This document shows, piece by piece, positions 56,859-64,000 of a DNA stretch of 64,000 nucleotides (the first letter of the stretch is position 1; each line of letters starts with the position of its first letter). The position numbers and the translations under genes are program-made. This stretch comes from Sulfurospirillum halorespirans DSM 13726 (lineage in GTDB: Bacteria > Campylobacterota > Campylobacteria > Campylobacterales > Sulfurospirillaceae): assembly GCF_001723605.1 (NCBI RefSeq), contig NZ_CP017111.1:1-64000 (forward strand). The letters run 5' to 3'. Under the pieces are notes generated by a model that had not been told where the DNA came from, made no database searches, and saw only the letters and a program-made list of their open reading frames with translations.

Positions 56859-57954
56859 GAGCCGCATCAAAACTAAATATCAAGGTGTTTTTTATCGTGA
56901 AGCTATCACGAATGGTAAGCCTGATAAGACATATTATATCGTTTTTAAAGACACTCATAATAAAACAGTTGAAACGAAGGTTGGTAAAGAAAGCGAAGGT
57001 GTACGTGCAAATTACTGCAATCAAAAGCGTAATGAGATTGTTACAAAGCAACGCTTAGGTGAAGATCTTCCGACAATAGCTATCAAAAAGAAAAGGAATA
57101 TTATCACGTTAGATCTTGCGGCTGAAAAGTTTTTCAAAGAACGTGAGATGCAAAATAAAGATAATGCTCATACTCAATCAAAATACAATAATTGGATCAT
57201 GCCAGTACTTGGGAAGATGGATATTGATTTGATCGGTCTTGAGGAAGTCAGAGGATTGCAAGAGAGCCTGGTGAAAAAAGAGTACGCAGCAGCCACGATT
57301 AACTTCACAATTAACCTATTAAATGCAATCATCAATTATGCGATTGAAAATAAACTATCGACAACTATTCAAAATCCCACAAAAAAGCTCAAGCAATTGA
57401 AAGTCGATAATGCTCGAGATCGATATTTGACAAAAGAAGAGTGCCAGAGCCTTTTAGAGGCCGTTGATGATGAACCCGTACTAAGATTATTCGTGCGATT
57501 GAGTTTGAGCACTGGAGGGCGATTAGAGACGATCTTAAGTATATGCAAAAAAGATATTGACTTCACCAATAAAATAATTACGCTAAAGGATCATAAAAAC
57601 GCCTCTTCGTATCGTGGATTTATCAATGATGATCTCACAAGTTATGTAAATGAATACTGTAAGGATCTAAAACCAAACGATAAGTTGATCACAATGCCGG
57701 TACGTACACTCAGAAGACAATTATCAAATATTTTCGCAGATCTCTTTAACGCAGATTTAGACAAAAACGATAGAAAAAATCGAGTTGTCATTCATACCTT
57801 GAGACATACATTTGCAAGCTTGCTAGCAATTCAAGGAACACCAATATTTACGATTCAAAAGCTGATGAATCATCAGGACATAAAGACTACTCTACGCTAT
57901 GCAAAATTGAGCCCAGAGAGTGGAAAAGAATTTGTCTTAAAATTACTTGCATAA
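56857..57954 (+). CDS. Tyrosine recombinase (phage-type integrase)
   Basis: 365 aa with an arm-binding N-terminus, a core-binding SAM-like domain (about 90-170) and a catalytic domain. The active-site set is complete: Arg in STGGRLETIL (about 221), His and Arg in HTLRHTFASL (about 312-316), His in LMNHQDI (about 337) and Tyr in LRYAKL (about 347). It lies beside a tRNA-like remnant and faces into the island. Confidence 0.92.
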   Translation: MSRIKTKYQGVFYREAITNGKPDKTYYIVFKDTHNKTVETKVGKESEGVRANYCNQKRNEIVTKQRLGEDLPTIAIKKKRNIITLDLAAEKFFKEREMQNKDNAHTQSKYNNWIMPVLGKMDIDLIGLEEVRGLQESLVKKEYAAATINFTINLLNAIINYAIENKLSTTIQNPTKKLKQLKVDNARDRYLTKEECQSLLEAVDDEPVLRLFVRLSLSTGGRLETILSICKKDIDFTNKIITLKDHKNASSYRGFINDDLTSYVNEYCKDLKPNDKLITMPVRTLRRQLSNIFADLFNADLDKNDRKNRVVIHTLRHTFASLLAIQGTPIFTIQKLMNHQDIKTTLRYAKLSPESGKEFVLKLLA

Positions 57955-58119
57955 AAAACATTAAGATATTAAGTTTCCAAGATCTATTTAGAAAATATTC
58001 TCAATAAAGTATAATATGAAATTAATTTAATATATTTTATCAATATTTGTATTATTTAATCTCTGAATTATTGTAGAATTTCTTTCTATAGGTCTGAATG
58101 TCAATTCGAGGGTACTCCA

Positions 58120-59628
58120 ATAAGCTATGAAGATGTAACTCCTAATCCTGAATTCTTAATAAAATCTATTGCAGAGCAAGGCTATAGTTTAGAATCGGCA
58201 CTTGCCGATTTGATTGATAACTCTATATCTGCGGATGCGCAAAGAATAGAAATATTAATTAAAACTGATCGAGAGCCATTTACCTTATTTCTGGCAGATG
58301 ACGGAAATGGGATGGCTGAAGAAACCTTAAAAGCTTGTATGCACTTTCCCAGTAATTCACCGGATGAAATTCGCCAGAAATCTGATCTAGGACGTTTTGG
58401 CTTAGGTATGAAAACAGCTTCTTTCTCACAAACAAGAAAATTTACAGTTATTTCTAGGCTGAAAGGTACGGAGAAGTTTTCTGGAAGAACATGGGATCTG
58501 AATGTATTGAAGGAAGACAATAAATGGCGGATTGTGGTTAATTCAGAAAAAGAGATAGAAAATATTCTTTATAATTATAAAGTTCAAAGTAATGAACATT
58601 ATAATACCTTTGACGACTATATTCCAAACGTAATAGTCGTCTGGTATGGTTTATATAAATTTGAAGAGTATTTGGAAGAAGAAAACAGACGTAAAGCTCT
58701 AAACCGGGAGATAACGGAAGTAACTACAGACCACTTGTCACTTGTTTTTCATCGCTTTATGGAAAAGAAAAGAAAAAGACTTCAAATTCGTGTAAATAAT
58801 ACTCTTATTAAGCCATTTAATCCGTTTCCGATCGATGAAAATGATTTTAGAGCAGTCGAATTCAAACAAAAGAAATTTGGTTCTGATGCGATTAAACTGG
58901 AAGGTTTTGTATTACCTTCTAGAAGTATTGAAGAGACAAAAGAGAGCAATCAATCTATATGGGCTACAAAACATAGAAGTTTGCAAGATATGGAAGGAAT
59001 CTATATCTATAGGGCTAATCGGATTATTCTATTTGGTGGATGGAATGGTTTAATAAAGAAAGCTTCAAGACTGCAACTAGCTAGACTAAGAGTAGAAATT
59101 GGAAACAGTGTCGATCATTTACTTCATTTGAATGTTGCGAAATCACAAGTCATTGTACCTCATGAGTTAAAAGATGCATTTGAAAATTATATAAATGATT
59201 TAACACAAGAAGCCATCAAAGAGTTCTATAATCGTACAACAAAAACATATCCAAAACAAACAGAGAAATCAATAAGTCCATTTATAAGAAGACCATCTAA
59301 CAAAGGTATACTTCTTGAGATAAATGATAAATTTCCTATATTTAAAATATTAAATGATGAGCTCACGATATCTGGCAAAGCACAATTAAAAGCATTTGTC
59401 AAAATAATTAATACGCAAATTAATCAGATAAGACAGACTCATGAAGATAGAGTTTTTTTAAGCCTAGAAAATGAAAACAACTTTTCAGAAGAAGAGTTAC
59501 TGGAAACCATAAAAAGCTTAAAAGCTCATGGTATTAAATCATCAATAATTAAAAAAGAAATTTTACCAACTTTAGGCTATCAAATTAATTCTTACCCTGA
59601 TCATATATTAAAGGCATTAAATGACTAA
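58120..59628 (+). CDS. MORC-type GHKL ATPase of a predicted restriction/defence system, non-canonical start
   Basis: About 502 aa if read from ATA at 58120. The GHKL motifs are IAEQGYSLESALADLIDNSI (N box), LADDGNGMAEE (Bergerat box) and GRFGLGMKTASFSQ (lid). This matches the MORC/MutL-like ATPases described in restriction loci. The frame is open from an in-frame TAA at 58057, but no ATG, GTG or TTG occurs until TTG at 58210, inside the N box. ATA at 58120 has GAGGG (58108-58112) 7 nt upstream, so an ATG-to-ATA change is suspected. The end overlaps the Z1 gene by 8 nt. Confidence 0.8.
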   Translation: MSYEDVTPNPEFLIKSIAEQGYSLESALADLIDNSISADAQRIEILIKTDREPFTLFLADDGNGMAEETLKACMHFPSNSPDEIRQKSDLGRFGLGMKTASFSQTRKFTVISRLKGTEKFSGRTWDLNVLKEDNKWRIVVNSEKEIENILYNYKVQSNEHYNTFDDYIPNVIVVWYGLYKFEEYLEEENRRKALNREITEVTTDHLSLVFHRFMEKKRKRLQIRVNNTLIKPFNPFPIDENDFRAVEFKQKKFGSDAIKLEGFVLPSRSIEETKESNQSIWATKHRSLQDMEGIYIYRANRIILFGGWNGLIKKASRLQLARLRVEIGNSVDHLLHLNVAKSQVIVPHELKDAFENYINDLTQEAIKEFYNRTTKTYPKQTEKSISPFIRRPSNKGILLEINDKFPIFKILNDELTISGKAQLKAFVKIINTQINQIRQTHEDRVFLSLENENNFSEEELLETIKSLKAHGIKSSIIKKEILPTLGYQINSYPDHILKALND

Positions 59629-62600
59629 CAGAACTTATATTGACTTGATTAATACGTTTATTGATATAGAAGTAGATAAAAGATTAAAAGAAAACAAAGT
59701 TTTGACATTTCAATTTTTCAGCTCTGAAGAGCTTAAAGCTCAAGTTAGACAAAGCACTCCTTTTTTTAGTGATGATAAGTTTGATGATTTATATGCAATA
59801 GCAATAAAAGAAGCAAAACATCGTAATAAACAGGGCATGACCCCAAGTGTATCGCTTAGTACAAAAGAAACAAAAAATCAAAAATGGTTAACAGATGATC
59901 GTATCAAAAGTCTTGGGTGGAATCATGATGAAATAATTACTTACAGAGCCAGATATTTAAAATATTTAAAGAATTTGGAGAGATCTGAATTATATATTCA
60001 AGAAACAGCTAGATCAAGTGAGGAAATAATTAAAAAATTAGGTGATCCACATTCAGAAAATCCATATTTCACAAGAGGATTGGTAGTTGGAAGTGTGCAA
60101 TCTGGTAAAACGGCAAATTTTAATGCAGTTATAAATAGTGCTTTAGATGTAGGATATGATCTAATAATTGTTTTATCAGGCATTATGGAAGATTTACGGG
60201 AGCAGACCCAAAAGAGAATTGAAAAAGAAGTAGTTGGCACCAATATAGGTGGAGAATGGAATGGTGTAGGCAAAGTTTCTTCATTTGGAACAAGGGGCAG
60301 TCATCCAGAAGTAAATCAAGTTTGTATTCCAACATCAGCCAAAACTGATTTTAAGAAAAATATGAAAGAAGCAGATTTCGATTTAAATCATAAAAATATT
60401 TTGGTATGTAAAAAGAATACAGGTGTGCTTAAAAACCTCTTACTCTGGTTGGATAAATATTTAAATGAGAACAAAGATAAAATCGATATTCCCTTTTTGA
60501 TTATTGATGATGAAGCAGATAATGCTTCCTTAAACAATCTCGGACATAAAGGTATTGAGTATGCTTCTGTTATCAATGGTCAAATACGGGCATTACTTGC
60601 ATTATTTAATAAAAAAACATATTTGGGCTATACGGCTACTCCTTTTGCCAATGTATTACAAGATAGAAATGAGAAACCAAAAGAAAAGTTGGAAATAAAA
60701 GACAATGGTGAAATTAAATCATTTGAACAAGAAGGAAGCTTATTCCCAAAAGATTTTATAGAGTTACTTTTTCCTCCAGATAATTATATTGGAGCGAAAC
60801 ATTTTTTTGAAACCCGTTTAAATAAGATTAAAAAAATCGATCCATTAATTCCTCCCGTTATCAATGATTATTTGGAGTATTTCCCGCACCGTATAACAAC
60901 TAATGATATGCTACCCACAAAAGAAACAGGCAAAGGTACTAGAGCAACTAGAAAGGACGATAAATTTCCAAAAAAAAATCAACTTTCGGATTCTCTAAAA
61001 GACGCGATAAAATGTTTTGTAATCTCTACGGCAATCAGAACTAGCAGAGAAAAAGAGATGTTTCAATCAAAACTTTTTCAACCACATAATACGATGTTGA
61101 TTCATATATCCAGATTTACACCGTGGCAAACTCGTACAAAAGAAAATGTAGATAAGTATGTTAATGAACTTAAAAGTGCTTTAGAGAATGATTCTCCCTC
61201 TGATAAAAAAGGAATTTATGTAGATTTTGAAAAAATTTGGAATAAATATTATGCTTATATTATGGAAAATATTAGAACATATTTACCAGATGATTATGAG
61301 GATGATTTTTTAACTCCAAGAACATTTCATGATATTAAACCATTACTCTATAAAGCAATCAGTGATATTGAAGTAAAAGCCATCAATAGTGAAACAAAAG
61401 ATAAATTGGATTATCCAGAGGATAAACCAAAAAAGTATATTGCTATAGGGGGGAATAGACTATCTAGGGGTTTTACACTCGAAGGCTTAACAATAAATTA
61501 TTTTATACGTAATACAAACTTTTCTGATACATTACTACAAATGGGAAGATGGTTTGGCTATCGCCCTGGTTACATAGATTGTTGTAAGGTGTTCGTAACT
61601 CAAGATGGAATAGAAAAATTTGATCAAACAACAGCAACTATTGAAGATCTCGAAGACAAATTTATTGAAATGAATCGAGATCCGAATAATACACCTGCAA
61701 ATTTTGCATTACGAGTATTAAGTCACCCTGGAGTGATTCAGATCACAAGGGGTGATATATTAAAGAATGCTAAAGAAATTAAATGGTCATATTCGGACCA
61801 TTTGAAGCAATTCACAAAATTTCATATTGATAACAAGAAAATCAATGAGGCTTGGGAAGCTTTTGTATCACATATTTCTTCGCCAGACATTCACTTTGAA
61901 ATTAAATATAATGAAGAAAATAAGCCCGAGTTTTTGGAATACCAACCTAAAGCTATCAATAAGCTACTCGATTTTTTAAATTTACCAAATAGTTTTTATG
62001 AAAGAAACGATGATTTATCTGGAATAAAAGAATATATAAAACTTTGTTCAAAAGAGAATAAATTAAATAAATGGTCGGTGGTTATTAAAGTAACAGGTAG
62101 AGGTAAAGTCTTAAAAGGTAATGTATCAGGCTTACCAATTGATATTCATAAAGCAGAAAGGAAAAGTTCAACTTCTAAGAAATGGCACGACATGCTCAAG
62201 AATGAACATATATTTGCGGCTGGTGGTGGATCTTCTAACATTTTAGGTGGTGGTCAAGATATGCAGATACGCCTAAATGATACTCAGATAAAGCAAGCTA
62301 ACCAAAAATTTAAAGACCAACTTCGAAAAGATTTAAAGGATAAATATCCAAATATTAGTGATATAACATTAGAAGAAAAAGTGAAACAAACGAGTGTCCC
62401 TGAAAAAATATTTAGAAGGATGATGAGTGATGAAGAAGGTATTTTACTTATTTATCTAATGGATTTAGAATCAATTTTTTCAGATGAAAATGGTCATATT
62501 GCCGAATTGGATGAATTAAAAAAATCAATAGATATGAATATTCCTCTAATAGGATATGCTATTGGGATACCTAAAATTGATAGTAATATTGGTGGAACAT

Positions 62601-62689
62601 ATTTAGAAAGTTTATTTCATAAAGATATAGATGAAGAATATAACGAAGATGAAGAATATAACGAGTTAAAAGAGGAACTCGAAGGATGA
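59621..62689 (+). CDS. Z1-domain superfamily II helicase-like protein
   Basis: 1022 aa. Walker A GSVQSGKTANF (about 157-164), Walker B IDDEADNAS (about 296), GYTATPFANV (about 337), and the late motif IAIGGNRLSRGFTLEG...LLQMGRWFGYRPGY (to about 645) define the Z1 family, associated with MORC ATPases in predicted restriction systems. It presumably couples ATP hydrolysis to DNA remodelling or cleavage. It starts inside the end of the ATPase gene and overlaps the next gene (ATGA). Confidence 0.9.
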   Translation: MTNRTYIDLINTFIDIEVDKRLKENKVLTFQFFSSEELKAQVRQSTPFFSDDKFDDLYAIAIKEAKHRNKQGMTPSVSLSTKETKNQKWLTDDRIKSLGWNHDEIITYRARYLKYLKNLERSELYIQETARSSEEIIKKLGDPHSENPYFTRGLVVGSVQSGKTANFNAVINSALDVGYDLIIVLSGIMEDLREQTQKRIEKEVVGTNIGGEWNGVGKVSSFGTRGSHPEVNQVCIPTSAKTDFKKNMKEADFDLNHKNILVCKKNTGVLKNLLLWLDKYLNENKDKIDIPFLIIDDEADNASLNNLGHKGIEYASVINGQIRALLALFNKKTYLGYTATPFANVLQDRNEKPKEKLEIKDNGEIKSFEQEGSLFPKDFIELLFPPDNYIGAKHFFETRLNKIKKIDPLIPPVINDYLEYFPHRITTNDMLPTKETGKGTRATRKDDKFPKKNQLSDSLKDAIKCFVISTAIRTSREKEMFQSKLFQPHNTMLIHISRFTPWQTRTKENVDKYVNELKSALENDSPSDKKGIYVDFEKIWNKYYAYIMENIRTYLPDDYEDDFLTPRTFHDIKPLLYKAISDIEVKAINSETKDKLDYPEDKPKKYIAIGGNRLSRGFTLEGLTINYFIRNTNFSDTLLQMGRWFGYRPGYIDCCKVFVTQDGIEKFDQTTATIEDLEDKFIEMNRDPNNTPANFALRVLSHPGVIQITRGDILKNAKEIKWSYSDHLKQFTKFHIDNKKINEAWEAFVSHISSPDIHFEIKYNEENKPEFLEYQPKAINKLLDFLNLPNSFYERNDDLSGIKEYIKLCSKENKLNKWSVVIKVTGRGKVLKGNVSGLPIDIHKAERKSSTSKKWHDMLKNEHIFAAGGGSSNILGGGQDMQIRLNDTQIKQANQKFKDQLRKDLKDKYPNISDITLEEKVKQTSVPEKIFRRMMSDEEGILLIYLMDLESIFSDENGHIAELDELKKSIDMNIPLIGYAIGIPKIDSNIGGTYLESLFHKDIDEEYNEDEEYNELKEELEG

Positions 62690-63666
62690 TTCAATCTAAC
62701 GAATTGCAAAACATATGGAAAAATATTCAATACTCTGGGAAAAGCGAATTTGAATTTAATCGTATAGACAGTGGTATTTCAATTCCTGAAATGAGTATTG
62801 GATTAAACTCTTCGTTGAATAAATGTCTTTTATTGGAGATACCTAAGAACTATAATGTAGATTTCCAAAAATCGATAAAACAAAACTTAACACTGTACTT
62901 TTTTAAGGATACAAATTTTATTGTTTTGGAATTAACTGATAAAGCATTTGAAGATTTATTTGATGACTTGATTATTTCAATTTATCAGCATATATATCAA
63001 TTATCAGATGTAGATAAGTATTCTAAAATTTTTATAGCAATGTTTTACAAATGGAGTGAATTTTTTGATGATAAAAAAGTAGAAAAACATTCCTTAGATA
63101 TAATAAAAGGGCTTTATGGTGAGCTTTTTATTTTATATTTATTAATAAAAGAATGTAATTCTTCTCATTTAAATGATATATTGATGTCATGGAAAGGACC
63201 GTACGATAGCGGACATGATTTTGTATTAGAAAATAAAAATATTGAAGTAAAAACGAAAGAAACTATAAAAAATTCTGTAAAAATTTCGAGTGAATATCAG
63301 TTGGAGTATGAATTAAAAAAAGGATTAGAGTTACATGTAATATCTGTTGAAACTAATTCCGAAAATGCTAGATCTTTGAGTAGGTTATTGGATCTTGTCA
63401 AAGATATTATAATCAACAAGATGGGAGATTTTTCAATTATTTTAGCTGCTCTATTGCAAAAAAATATTACCACTCAGAATATACGTATTTATGATAACTT
63501 TCAGTTTGAGGTAATGGAAATCGCAATATACGACTGTTTAGATGAATCGTTTCCAAAGCTTACAAAAAGTAATACGCCAAAGGCAGTAGGGAATATTCAA
63601 TATACTTTATATCTAGATTATTTAAATGATTTTTTAGTTTCAAAAAGGAAATTTTTTGATGAATGA
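62686..63666 (+). CDS. PD-(D/E)XK motif protein (DUF4420-like)
   Basis: 326 aa. The nuclease-type signature is WKGPYDSGHDFVLENKNIEVKTK (about 168-190), with Asp and the E-V-K triad spaced as in PD-(D/E)XK enzymes, preceded by the conserved helix IIKGLYGELFILYLL. It is the probable endonuclease of the system. It overlaps the Z1 gene by 4 nt and the AIPR gene by 8 nt. One TTACATGTAA (63331-63340) lies within it. Confidence 0.87.
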   Translation: MIQSNELQNIWKNIQYSGKSEFEFNRIDSGISIPEMSIGLNSSLNKCLLLEIPKNYNVDFQKSIKQNLTLYFFKDTNFIVLELTDKAFEDLFDDLIISIYQHIYQLSDVDKYSKIFIAMFYKWSEFFDDKKVEKHSLDIIKGLYGELFILYLLIKECNSSHLNDILMSWKGPYDSGHDFVLENKNIEVKTKETIKNSVKISSEYQLEYELKKGLELHVISVETNSENARSLSRLLDLVKDIIINKMGDFSIILAALLQKNITTQNIRIYDNFQFEVMEIAIYDCLDESFPKLTKSNTPKAVGNIQYTLYLDYLNDFLVSKRKFFDE

Positions 63667-64000
63667 TATTGAAGAACGTTTAAATTTTCGATCAGATTTA
63701 CTGGAAGATTCAAAAGACGAAGATGGCTTTATTGTACAAAGCAATTTGTTATCTCAGGTTCTACCTTCAATGCTAGATGCGAAATTAATTGATTCTGAAG
63801 ATTTTAATGACTCTTACTTTCATGATCAATCGAATGGTCAAAAACTAAATGCGTATAATATAAGTAATTCTGGAGAGCGGTTACAATTATTTATTATTGA
63901 TGAAAGTACTATTGATGAAACATCAAATACAGAGGAATTATTGATTTTGCAAAAAGCTGATTATGACAATCAATTCAAACGTGTTGAGAAGCTGATAAAA
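63659..64000 (+). CDS. AIPR family protein, N-terminal part (cut by window edge)
   Basis: 114 codons are visible, open to the end of the window. The start MNDIEERLNFRSDLLED, the acidic stretch that follows, and LNAYNISNSGERLQLFIIDES match the N-terminus of AIPR (abortive infection phage resistance) proteins as I know them. The ATG overlaps the preceding stop by 8 nt, so it is the fourth gene of the operon. AIPR proteins are regular partners of MORC/Z1 loci. Confidence 0.75.
   Translation, partial: MNDIEERLNFRSDLLEDSKDEDGFIVQSNLLSQVLPSMLDAKLIDSEDFNDSYFHDQSNGQKLNAYNISNSGERLQLFIIDESTIDETSNTEELLILQKADYDNQFKRVEKLIK

Larger units (their letters stand above)
5359..63340. repeat. Dispersed palindrome TTACATGTAA (often TTTACATGTAAA), 27 copies
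   Basis: 12-mer TTTACATGTAAA starts at 5359, 9492, 9752, 14566, 18395, 18554, 27081, 28916, 33228, 40767, 44184, 50154, 51100, 54793. Exact 10-mer only starts at 14688, 17096, 17118, 18932, 34381, 36391, 40034, 47652, 48654, 49243, 49800, 53782, 63331. One-mismatch copies occur at 8277, 48575, 49378 and 52032. Copies lie both inside genes and between them. There are none in 18942-27080 (the first element) and one after 54804. Function unknown; counted by eye, so a few may be missed. Confidence 0.9.
56691..64000. mobile_element. Genomic island with MORC/Z1 defence genes (right end outside window)
   Basis: The left boundary is a tRNA 3'-end-like remnant (56691-56710) next to a tyrosine integrase. 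Then comes a four-gene operon of predicted restriction or defence function running past the window edge. Base composition is more AT-rich than the core. Only one TTACATGTAA occurs here (63331), against one per about 2 kb in the core. The right boundary and parent tRNA are not visible. Confidence 0.65.

Overview
The window reads as a piece of a Campylobacterota (epsilonproteobacterial) chromosome, most likely a Sulfurospirillum-type organism. This is inferred from a dnaA-dnaN-gyrB origin region with a bipartite oriC, an AT-rich genome, many chemoreceptors and GGDEF proteins, an epsilon-type major porin, and an arylsulfate sulfotransferase locus with its own Dsb pair. No database search was possible, so the genus is an inference.

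Layout: 1-5060 is the replication origin with dnaA, dnaN and gyrB. 5060-9857 is a compact plus-strand set: degenerate GGDEF-EAL protein, queF, HD-domain protein, ung, mutY. 10068-13288 is a proVWX glycine betaine importer, followed by a convergent MFS exporter. 14823-18925 holds a TtdAB-type dehydratase, a FadR-type GntR regulator and an aconitase-superfamily LeuCD-like pair. 19029-20336 holds a lipoprotein and a cysteine-rich Sel1 protein.

20364-26955 is a 6.6-kb integrative and mobilizable element in tRNA-Ser(GGA). It has 17-bp direct repeats at its ends, arm-type repeats, a MobV-like relaxase with a candidate oriT, a diguanylate cyclase cargo gene and a tyrosine integrase. The promoter, Shine-Dalgarno and start codon of the integrase lie at the opposite end of the element, so the complete integrase gene exists only in the excised circle.

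27109-30313 has a soluble CZB chemoreceptor, an unknown gene and an AspT/YidE-type transporter. 30526-39913 looks like one functional neighbourhood for sulfate ester metabolism: porin, two-component system, arylsulfate sulfotransferase, chemoreceptor, DsbI and DsbL. 40109-44831 is a TetR-controlled operon plus small regulators and enzymes. 44948-47638 is an 896-aa LRV-repeat protein. 47758-50079 is a complete AmmeMemoRadiSam trio. 50216-56608 has a lipoprotein, an AraC regulator, an EamA exporter, a YqiA-like esterase, an FAD-dependent oxidoreductase and a cytoplasmic formate dehydrogenase-like molybdoenzyme.

From 56691 to the right edge is a second island: tRNA 3'-end-like remnant, tyrosine integrase, then an overlapping operon of MORC-type GHKL ATPase, Z1-domain helicase-like protein, PD-(D/E)XK protein and AIPR protein (cut by the window edge). 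This is a MORC/Z1-type predicted restriction or defence system. Its ATPase gene lacks any canonical start codon ahead of the conserved N-terminus; an ATA stands where an ATG would be expected.

Across the core chromosome, in both coding and intergenic DNA, the palindrome TTACATGTAA occurs 27 times (14 as TTTACATGTAAA). A rough base-composition estimate predicts fewer than one. It is absent from the first mobile element and occurs only once in the second island. This is the most striking unexplained signal in the window.
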